From positions 1 to 5,305 of the forward strand of contig JAIRXI010000249.1 of NCBI GenBank assembly GCA_031268395.1: a stretch of 5,305 bases of DNA. Direction: 5' to 3'. The notes under the pieces were generated by a model. It was not told where the DNA came from and ran no database searches. It worked only from the letters and a program-made list of their open reading frames with translations. Shown here piece by piece: positions 1 through 5,126 of the stretch; position 1 is the first letter of the stretch; each line of letters opens with the position of its first letter. The DNA is from Tannerella sp. Lineage in GTDB: Bacteria; Bacteroidota; Bacteroidia; Bacteroidales; Tannerellaceae. The translations under genes were made by a program, and so were the position numbers.

Positions 1-172
1 AATGAACAAGTTTCATTGTGGTGCGGCTTCTGTTAAAGAACACATACACGTCCCCATTGCCTGAACTCAACGACAGACAGTGGATCAAACCGTACAGACC
101 ATCCAAACCCTTACGCAAACCAACGCCAATAACACATACTGCATAACGATTACTTTCACTTAAACTGAACAT
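1..172 (-). CDS. tnpB: IS66 family accessory protein TnpB, N-terminal part
   Basis: The minus strand opens with ATG at 172 and stays open for 57 codons to the window edge, so the gene is partial at its 3' end. The protein begins MFSLSESNRYAVC and continues with LRKGLDGLYGLI, then SGNGDVYVFFNRSRT and MKLVH. This order (start, RKGxxGL, GDVYVFxNRxRT, KLLxW-like) is the hallmark of the IS66 Orf2/TnpB family, small proteins of about 115 residues needed for transposition of IS66 elements, with an undefined biochemical role. No stop or frameshift is visible in the part shown. It is divergently arranged to the tnpC remnant next to it, which is not the normal element order. Whether the rest of the gene is intact lies outside the window. 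Confidence 0.8.
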   Translation of the reverse strand, partial: MFSLSESNRYAVCVIGVGLRKGLDGLYGLIHCLSLSSGNGDVYVFFNRSRTTMKLVH

Positions 173-199
173 AGCCTTTTTGAACGCAAAGATCAGATG

Positions 200-751
200 G
201 TTTGCCTGTCAATACAAGACGGCCGATTTGGGATGCTTACGAAGAATGACCCTCAAAGGGTGCAGTTCGCTCTTGAGCAAATGCAGTTGCTCTATCTGTT
301 GGAACGCCAGGCTAAGGATGGGCAATACACGAAGGAAGAAACGGAAAAACTTCGCAAGGAACAGGCTTATCCAATCCTGAGGGCTTTTGAGAAATGGCTG
401 GATAAGAGTTATTCCGGGCTAATTCCCAAATCTCCAATCGGACGGGCTATCGCTTATACATATAATATATACCCCCGCTTGGTGCGTTATGTTATTGACG
501 GAAGATACCTCATAGACAACAATGGAGCCGAAAACTCAATCAGGCCCCTGGCTCTGGGGCGGAAAAACTATCTCTTCTGAGGCAACCATCAAGCCGTCAA
601 ACGAACCGCTATCATTTATTCCCTTTTGGGTACATGTAAAATCAACGTCAATTCTACACTATGGCTCGCCGACGTCCTGAACCGCATTAACGACTGTAAA
701 ATCAATAACCTCTACCGACTTTTACCCGGTCAGTGGAGCAATTACGATAGG
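200..751 (+). pseudogene. tnpC: IS66 family transposase TnpC, C-terminal remnant with stop codon
   Basis: The frame beginning near 197 encodes the C-terminal part of the IS66 DDE transposase. From about 245 it reads NDPQRVQFALEQMQLLY, then KSPIGRAIAYTYN, VIDGRYLIDNNGAENSIRP and LALGRKNYLF. The glutamate of the AEN motif (codon 530-532) would be the third DDE residue. The frame stops at TGA 578-580, where the family normally has a cysteine (LFCGNH), and then continues in the same frame with GNHQAVKRTAIIYSLLGTCK, LADVLNRI and LYRLLPGQW, the normal IS66 C-terminal tail. Upstream of 245 the homology breaks up: fragments resembling WFACQ, then RRPIWDAYE, appear in the other two frames, suggesting small indels around 205-245. 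The N-terminal half and the first catalytic residues are missing. It is a dead copy and not a functional transposase. Confidence 0.82.
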
Positions 752-759
752 GGTAGTTC

Positions 760-772
760 GCCGAATGCTTAC
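760..772 (+). repeat. Candidate right terminal repeat of IS66 remnant
   Basis: The bases GCCGAATGCTTAC end in the complement of GTAAGC, which is the usual outer end of IS66-family inverted repeats. It lies just beyond the end of the TnpC homology (the LLPGQW motif ends near 736), the expected place for the right end. The partner repeat is not in the window, so this rests on position and a short match only. Confidence 0.4.
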
Positions 773-814
773 CTTGCAACAAAGTCCCACCAAATAGAAA
801 ATGGGAAGTGGAAA

Positions 815-874
815 ATGGAGCATTTTTGTGTTCGCCGTGTTGAAAAACGGTTTCCGGACACAAATATGCTCCAT
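815..874. terminator. 60-base inverted repeat, possible terminator of the symporter operon
   Basis: The arms 815-832 and 857-874 are reverse complements except for two positions, beginning ATGGAGCAT and ending ATGCTCCAT, with TTTGTGT / ACACAAA inside. A second short stem, CCGT / ACGG, can form near the centre. The structure starts 23 bases past the stop codon of the symporter gene, where a minus-strand operon would end. In that direction it is followed by ATTTTCC, only a weak T tract, so termination is plausible but not textbook. It could instead be a dispersed intergenic palindrome of REP or MITE type. Confidence 0.5.
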
Positions 875-897
875 ACTTCTCTCCCTGCTCCCGACAT

Positions 898-2463
898 TCA
901 CCCGGCGGCATTTTCGCGCTTCCGTTTCGTTAGCAAACTTCCCAAAACGATGGCCAGTACGGACATGGGTAACGCATAAAGAATGGGGTCAACGGCATAC
1001 CAGGGATAGACGTCGAGCAGTACATCCCTGCCCGTAAGCAGGCGGCATAGTCCGACGGATCCGGCTTCGGCCCGGTGGATGAACAGCATGACGAACATAC
1101 TGACGCCCAGCCCGACCCAGAGGCTTGCCAGCGCGCCCTGACGGGTGGCCCGTTTCCAGTACAGCGAACAGAAATAGGCAGGCAGAAACGTTGCAGCACA
1201 GACACCCATGAACAGCGCCGTTCCGCGGGCAATGATGCCGGCGCTCAGTGTGTAGCAGATGATATAGCTCAGCAGAATGGAAATCAATACGCCCACGCGG
1301 ACACTAAATGTGGAATGGGCGTTCTGGGAGGACCGCAGTTTCGGAAATACGTCCGATCCGAAGGCCGCTCCCATTGTATGAAACTGGGCGCTGAGCGTCG
1401 ACATGCTGGCCGAAAGAATGCACAGCATGAAAAATGCACTGAACCATTGAGGCATAGCCTGATCAATAAGCAGCGGGATGATTTTGTCCATGTCCCGGAC
1501 CGCTTCGGAGGCGACTACACCCTGCGTCTTCCAGAAAAAGAGGTTCGACAGGGCGCCGACGTGGTAGATAGCGCCGACGGTGACAATCAGGAACACACAG
1601 CCTATCAACACGCCGCGGTTCAACTGTTTTGCGCTATCGACCATCATGAAGCGGACCACCAACTGTGGCTGTGCCAGACAGCCAATGCCCACGCCCATAA
1701 TCAGCGACGTGACCAGCGTGTACCACTGCGGCGAGCCGGCCACCGGCATCCGTGTCCATCCTTGGTGGCCCAGCGCCTGGAGCCGTTCGGGCACCTGGGG
1801 CGCAAGATCTGTCAGGGCGCGGTTGGCATCCGTAAAGTTCATGCCGAGCACTCGGTAGAATCCGAACAGCAGGAACAGCATGCAAGCAAACATGATGACG
1901 GCCTGCAGCGCGTCTGTGTACAGCACGCCTTTGATGCCGCCGGTAATGACGTAGGCGGCGACAATCAGCGTGAAAACCAGCAACGCCAAGTGGAGGTCGA
2001 CGTGAAACATCTGTTCGATAAACACGGCACCACCCTTCATCACTACCGCCGCATACAGGGGCATGCCCATGAAGATCACCGCTGCCACCAGTATCTGGAT
2101 GGTGCGCGAGCGGTAATGCAGCCCGAGGAACTGCGGGAATGTGCGGGCGTTGTAGGCCGAGCCAAGCTTGCGGGTACGCTTGCCGAAAAAGATAAAGGCA
2201 ATCACCACGCCCGTGAACATGTTCAGCAGGCAAAGCCACTGAATCCCCATCCCGAAGGTGGCCGCCACGCCGCCAAAGCCGACAATGGCCGAGGCGGAGA
2301 TGAACGTGGCTCCGTAAGACAGCGCCATGATGACCGGATTGACCTTGCGCCCGGCCAGCAGGTAGTCGTTCGCATTTTTGGTCCGTCTGTATCCCAGATA
2401 CCCCAGCCATGCGACGATAAACATATAGACAATAACAATGATTCCGAGTTGTAATGTATTCAT
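898..2463 (-). CDS. Sodium:solute symporter (SSS family)
   Basis: This 521-residue inner-membrane protein belongs to the sodium:solute symporter family (SSS, TC 2.A.21), which couples sodium entry to uptake of sugars, amino acids, vitamins or carboxylates. It is strongly hydrophobic throughout, with about thirteen likely membrane segments, and starts with a helix at residues 5-25. Family hallmarks are SYGATFISASAIVGFGG at 49-65 (second helix), TGGIKGVLYTDALQ at 174-187 after the fifth helix, and the serine-rich SASMSTLSAQ at 351-360, where the family places the conserved Na2 sodium site. The C-terminus is short and basic (KRKR). Substrate cannot be read from sequence; the general look is closer to the organic-acid/pantothenate-type branches than to sugar carriers, but this is an impression. 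The ATG at 2463 is 27 bases after the stop of the 40-residue peptide gene, and the gene is the last of the operon. A long open frame on the opposite strand is a codon-bias shadow. Confidence 0.93.
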   Translation of the reverse strand: MNTLQLGIIVIVYMFIVAWLGYLGYRRTKNANDYLLAGRKVNPVIMALSYGATFISASAIVGFGGVAATFGMGIQWLCLLNMFTGVVIAFIFFGKRTRKLGSAYNARTFPQFLGLHYRSRTIQILVAAVIFMGMPLYAAVVMKGGAVFIEQMFHVDLHLALLVFTLIVAAYVITGGIKGVLYTDALQAVIMFACMLFLLFGFYRVLGMNFTDANRALTDLAPQVPERLQALGHQGWTRMPVAGSPQWYTLVTSLIMGVGIGCLAQPQLVVRFMMVDSAKQLNRGVLIGCVFLIVTVGAIYHVGALSNLFFWKTQGVVASEAVRDMDKIIPLLIDQAMPQWFSAFFMLCILSASMSTLSAQFHTMGAAFGSDVFPKLRSSQNAHSTFSVRVGVLISILLSYIICYTLSAGIIARGTALFMGVCAATFLPAYFCSLYWKRATRQGALASLWVGLGVSMFVMLFIHRAEAGSVGLCRLLTGRDVLLDVYPWYAVDPILYALPMSVLAIVLGSLLTKRKRENAAG

Positions 2464-2490
2464 TTCAATAAAAATAATTTCGATTTTCCA

Positions 2491-2613
2491 TCAGTCTCCG
2501 TCCGTATCTTCCTCTCTATTCCAGCGCGAGAGGCCATACCACAGCGCAAATATCAGGCAGGCAAAGGCCAGCAGATAAGCCATCCAGATTCCCGGATCTT
2601 CCATTCCAAACAT
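2491..2613 (-). CDS. Symporter small accessory protein (40 residues)
   Basis: ATG at 2613 opens a 40-codon frame ending at TGA 2491-2493. The protein starts MFGMEDPGIWMAYLLAFACL and has a single membrane helix at about residues 9-28, followed by WYGLSRWNREE and an acidic tail (EEDTDGD). This design (a short MFGxxDP-like start, one helix, a YGLxxWN-like exit, then charged residues) and its place directly before an SSS transporter match the small accessory peptides described next to sodium:solute symporters. The likely role is to bind or stabilise the transporter in the inner membrane; that is inference. It begins 13 bases after the ACT gene ends and stops 27 bases before the symporter starts, so it should be co-transcribed with both. 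A second ATG at codon 4 is an alternative start, but the longer form keeps the conserved first residues. Confidence 0.82.
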   Translation of the reverse strand: MFGMEDPGIWMAYLLAFACLIFALWYGLSRWNREEDTDGD

Positions 2614-2626
2614 AGGGCACTTTCTT

Positions 2627-3052
2627 TTACAGGTTTATTAAATCGTTTTCCGTGAGATACTCCAGGCGCTGCCGGCGTATGACTTCGTATGCCGCCTCGC
2701 GGTTGCTGGTACGCAGGATCAGGATGGATTTCCCGTTGAGCGAGAAGCAGTACATATATTCAATGCTCAGTCCCGACCGCGTGAAGCAGCACAGCGTGCG
2801 GGCAAAACTCTCCGCGCTCGACTGCGACACGATGGCCAGCACTTCCGTCAGGTTGGCGTTCACATTGTTTGTCTTCAGCAGGAGAAAGGCCCGCTGCGGG
2901 TCGCTGACGATCAGCCGCAGGATACCGTATTCCGACGTGTCGGCAACGGTGGCGGCAACGATGCGTATCTGTTCACTGGCCAGAAACGTCAGGATCTCAC
3001 ACAGTTTGCCGTACTTGTTTTCGATGAAAATGGAAATTTGATTGACTGTCAT
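2627..3052 (-). CDS. Tandem ACT-domain protein
   Basis: This 141-residue cytoplasmic protein consists of two ACT domains. The first (about 1-66) starts with QISIFIENKYGKLCEILTFL, with the ligand-loop glycine at 15, and continues to SEYGILRLIVSDPQRA. The second (about 70-130) reads VLAIVSQSSAESFARTL followed by GLSIEYMYCF and KSILILRT. ACT domains bind amino acids or similar small ligands at the interface of paired domains. Stand-alone tandem ACT proteins of this length are commonly encoded beside phenylacetate--CoA ligase genes, as here, and are thought to sense a ligand connected with that pathway; the ligand is unknown. The second domain lacks the usual P-G-G-type turn (it has SSAES instead), so it may not bind ligand in the standard way. 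The gene starts 6 bases after the AhpD-like gene ends, which implies translation coupling or at least co-transcription. No DNA-binding or catalytic domain is present. Confidence 0.9.
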   Translation of the reverse strand: MTVNQISIFIENKYGKLCEILTFLASEQIRIVAATVADTSEYGILRLIVSDPQRAFLLLKTNNVNANLTEVLAIVSQSSAESFARTLCCFTRSGLSIEYMYCFSLNGKSILILRTSNREAAYEVIRRQRLEYLTENDLINL

Positions 3053-3058
3053 GATTAT

Positions 3059-3418
3059 TTATTTCAAAGATTCAATGTAATATTCGAGAACACTCATCGC
3101 AAAACGGGCTGAAACCGTTGCCGGACCTCCTCCCATTTCAATGCCGACTTCGATAGATTCCAGTATCTCATTTTCTGTTGCTCCATTATCAATGGCTTGT
3201 TTGATGTGCCATTCCATACACGATTCGCAATTTATAACTATCGAAATTCCGGTTGCGATTAATTCTTTCTGCCGTTTACTTAATGCCTTATCCGAATAGG
3301 TGGCTTCTTCCATTTTTGCAAATGACCGGTAAACTGCTGATTTATTCAGATAATACGAATTTGCCTGTTTCCTAGACTTGATTATCTGTTCGATTTTTTC
3401 TCTATCCGACTTTTTCAT
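3059..3418 (-). CDS. AhpD-like / carboxymuconolactone decarboxylase family protein
   Basis: The 119-residue protein has the AhpD/CMD fold signature: KELIATGISIVINCESCMEWH at 51-71. Glutamate 52, cysteines 64 and 67 (CxxC) and histidine 71 have the spacing of the AhpD catalytic set (E-x11-C-x2-C-x3-H), so a thiol-disulfide or peroxidase-related redox activity is more likely than decarboxylation. A glycine-rich turn, EMGGGPAT, follows at 94-101, then a final helix. The N-terminal 45 residues are charged and helical (MKKSDREKIEQIIKSRKQAN). The gene lies between paaK (37-base gap) and the ACT gene (6-base gap), all on one strand. Its base composition is clearly more AT-rich than both neighbours, with AT-ending codons and many lysine and isoleucine residues, which suggests a separate origin. 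The electron partner and substrate are unknown. The ATG at 3418 is the only start that gives the full family length. Confidence 0.87.
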   Translation of the reverse strand: MKKSDREKIEQIIKSRKQANSYYLNKSAVYRSFAKMEEATYSDKALSKRQKELIATGISIVINCESCMEWHIKQAIDNGATENEILESIEVGIEMGGGPATVSARFAMSVLEYYIESLK

Positions 3419-3455
3419 CTGTAATAACTGGAGGGTTCACTCTAATGCAGGGATT

Positions 3456-4775
3456 TCACAGTTTGCGCAGGTCCTTTACGCGCATCGCTTTCCCCTCCTG
3501 CACGGGCAGCGAACCTTTGGAAACAAGCTTCAGGAGGGGCGTAATCAGCAACTCGTCCTTCAACTGGCGGATGACCTCCCTTGTCAGTCGCTGGAGCGCT
3601 CCGTAGTTGTCGGTATGCAGGCCGTCCAGTTCCACCTCAATGAGCATCTCGTCGCTGTTGCCGACCGTCTCGACGGTGATTAAGTAATTTCCGCCCAGTT
3701 CCCCGAACGACATCAAGACTTTCTCGACCTGTATCGGGAAGATATTGACGCCTTTGAGGATAATCATGTCGTCGCTGCGTCCCCTGAAGCGGTCGATCCG
3801 GCGATGGGTACGCCCGCAGGGGCAGCAGCCGGGCAGGAAGCGCGTCAAGTCGCGCGTGCGGTAGCGTATCAGCGGCATGGCTTCGCGCCGCAGGGTGGTC
3901 AGTATCAGTTCGCCGGTCTTGCCGTCGGGCACGGGGCGGAGCGTCTCCGGATCCACAATCTCGGCAATGACGTAGTCTTCCCAGATATGCAGGCCGTTCT
4001 GTTCGGTACACTCAAAGGCCACGCCCGGCCCGTTCATCTCCGACATGCCGAAGCAGTTGTATGCCTTTACGCCCAGCAACCGTTCGATGCGCCGGCGCTG
4101 TTCTTCGGAATGGGGTTCCGCGCCGATGCAGATCGTATGCAAACGCGTGTCCCGCCGGGGATCGATGCCCATTTCGTGAAACACCTCCGCCAGCCGCGTC
4201 GCGTAGCTGGGGATGATGTGCAGGCAGGTCGTGCCGAAATCGGCAATAAACTTGATCTGGCGTCTGGAATTGCCGGCCGCCGCGGGGACGGTCAGCGCCC
4301 CCAGCCGTTCAGCACCGTACTGGAATCCCAGGCCGCCGGTAAACATCCCGTAGCCCGACGTATTCTGAAAAACGTCCGTATCGCGCAGACCAACCATATA
4401 CATGCACCGGGCCACCTGATTAGCCCATTCGTCCAAGTCCGCCTGCGAATGGAGCACGACGGTCGGGTTGCCCGTCGTGCCACTGGAAGAATGAACGCGC
4501 ACGCACTTTTGCAGTGGAATGGCGGCCATGCCGTAGGGATAGGCGGCACGCAAATCGTCTTTCGCTGTAAAGGGAAACCGTTGCAGATCGTCCGTCGAGC
4601 GGATGCTTTCGGGCGAGAGTCCGTGCTCCTTGAACACTTTTCCGTAAAAAGCCGAATGCCCGGCCTGTTCAACGGTTTTGCGCAGCCGTTCTGTCTGGAG
4701 TTTCTCCAATTCGCCGCGCGGGATGGTTTCCAGTGCTTCCTGCCAGCAGGAAGCCGTCTTTCTTTCTGTTGTCAT
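3456..4775 (-). CDS. paaK: Phenylacetate--CoA ligase family protein
   Basis: This 439-residue cytoplasmic enzyme has the usual length and layout of the PaaK family of adenylate-forming enzymes, which activate phenylacetate or a related aryl acid with ATP and join it to coenzyme A. The phosphate-binding loop SSSGTTGNPT is at 96-105. The YNCFGMSEMNGPG motif is at 239-251, and YRTRDLTRF at 305-313 contains the aspartate that contacts ribose. A cysteine-rich CCPCGRTH follows at 317-324, then GRSDDMIILKG at 332-342, the hinge to the small C-terminal domain. EGKAMRV near 427-433 probably supplies the late-acting lysine (429). All key motifs look intact. In anaerobic gut bacteria such ligases often accompany arylpyruvate oxidoreductases and may run towards ATP and free acid; no oxidoreductase gene is in this window. 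It is the first gene of the operon, preceded by a candidate promoter. The exact acid is not determinable here. Confidence 0.92.
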   Translation of the reverse strand: MTTERKTASCWQEALETIPRGELEKLQTERLRKTVEQAGHSAFYGKVFKEHGLSPESIRSTDDLQRFPFTAKDDLRAAYPYGMAAIPLQKCVRVHSSSGTTGNPTVVLHSQADLDEWANQVARCMYMVGLRDTDVFQNTSGYGMFTGGLGFQYGAERLGALTVPAAAGNSRRQIKFIADFGTTCLHIIPSYATRLAEVFHEMGIDPRRDTRLHTICIGAEPHSEEQRRRIERLLGVKAYNCFGMSEMNGPGVAFECTEQNGLHIWEDYVIAEIVDPETLRPVPDGKTGELILTTLRREAMPLIRYRTRDLTRFLPGCCPCGRTHRRIDRFRGRSDDMIILKGVNIFPIQVEKVLMSFGELGGNYLITVETVGNSDEMLIEVELDGLHTDNYGALQRLTREVIRQLKDELLITPLLKLVSKGSLPVQEGKAMRVKDLRKL

Positions 4776-4815
4776 TTATTTTGTTCAGGCGATACTTTGT
4801 TATTCAAAAACGGCG

Positions 4816-4849
4816 TAAAGATAACGGATTTTTTTGATGAACAGCCAAA
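4816..4849 (-). promoter_or_regulatory. Candidate Bacteroidota-type promoter for the paaK operon
   Basis: On the minus strand TATCTTTA (4816-4823) matches seven of eight positions of the Bacteroidota -7 box TAnnTTTG. A TTTG (4846-4849), the usual -33 box, lies 22 bases upstream, slightly wider than the common spacing. Transcription would begin near 4809, giving a leader of roughly 30 AT-rich bases before the paaK ATG at 4775. No Shine-Dalgarno sequence is visible, as is normal in this phylum. Confidence 0.5.
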
Positions 4850-5078
4850 AGAGGAGCGAAAAATCGGAAGGAACGCATCCCGCTGTCTGCGTGAGCCGGT
4901 CTGCTGACCGACCGGGAAAGGAGGCTTGTGCGGGCCTCCCGCGGATGCACTCCGGCATGTCCACCAGTTGTATATCTGTTTCAGAAATGTCTGTAATCTT
5001 CATGCTTCCGGCATTTTACGGAATTATCCCGTGCAAAGAATAACCCACATTGCAGCCAATCAGGTTATAAAAAACTGC
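4850..5078. other. Intergenic region with GC-rich foldable block
   Basis: No convincing gene is seen between the paaK promoter and the IS1-like element. The most notable part is 4875-4948. There GCATCC (4875-4880) can pair with GGATGC (4943-4948). Inside lie the hairpin CGGTC-TGCT-GACCG (4897-4910) and a GAGGC / GCCTC stem (4921-4925 with 4934-4938). The latter competes with a second hairpin GCGGG-CCT-CCCGC (4930-4942). Short open frames here show no recognisable family. The block lies upstream of the proposed paaK start site, so it would be in the paaK leader only if transcription starts further upstream. Confidence 0.4.
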
Positions 5079-5107
5079 GGTAGTGTCTTAAATTCGTTGG
5101 AAAGTAT

Positions 5108-5115
5108 TATCTTTG
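5108..5115 (+). promoter_or_regulatory. TAnnTTTG -7 box before IS1-like insA
   Basis: TATCTTTG is a perfect match to the Bacteroidota -7 consensus, 12 bases before the ATG at 5127. No clear TTTG -33 box is present at the usual distance. If used, the mRNA leader would be only a few bases long. Confidence 0.4.
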
Positions 5116-5126
5116 CAAAAAAACTC

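Larger units (their letters stand above)
1..772. mobile_element. IS66-family remnants, rearranged
   Basis: This stretch holds pieces of two IS66-family genes that point away from each other: tnpB on the minus strand (1-172) and the C-terminal half of tnpC on the plus strand (about 200-750). In an intact IS66 element tnpA, tnpB and tnpC run in the same direction, so this is either two separate copies joined or one copy with an internal inversion. The right limit is placed at 772 because the bases there read GCTTAC, the complement of the GTAAGC that typically starts IS66-family terminal inverted repeats. The matching left end is not visible, and target-site duplication cannot be tested. The tnpC part carries a stop codon and frame disruptions, so this piece is not autonomous. 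Confidence 0.75.

Noticed and set aside
626..979. Separate 117-codon gene starting at ATG 626
   Set aside because: It is the continuation of the tnpC frame after the internal stop; beyond about 745 it runs out of the element into intergenic sequence.
1075..2454. A 459-codon open frame on the plus strand opposite the symporter
   Set aside because: Its product is rich in His, Gln, Asp and Arg with no recognisable domain, while the minus strand encodes a textbook SSS transporter over the same bases. It is a codon-bias shadow.
3804..4907. A 367-codon open frame on the plus strand opposite paaK
   Set aside because: It is antisense to a fully conserved PaaK and shows low-complexity Ala/Arg/Gly composition; it is a shadow frame.
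4865..4980. Cobalamin riboswitch
   Set aside because: Short stretches resemble parts of the cobalamin consensus on both strands (a GGATGCACTCCGG stretch on plus, CAGCAGACCGGC on minus), but the conserved blocks do not occur in the right order and spacing on either strand.
4800..5003. A 67-codon minus-strand frame upstream of paaK
   Set aside because: No family is recognised, and it overlaps the proposed promoter and the GC-rich foldable block; composition changes abruptly along it. A decayed gene cannot be excluded.
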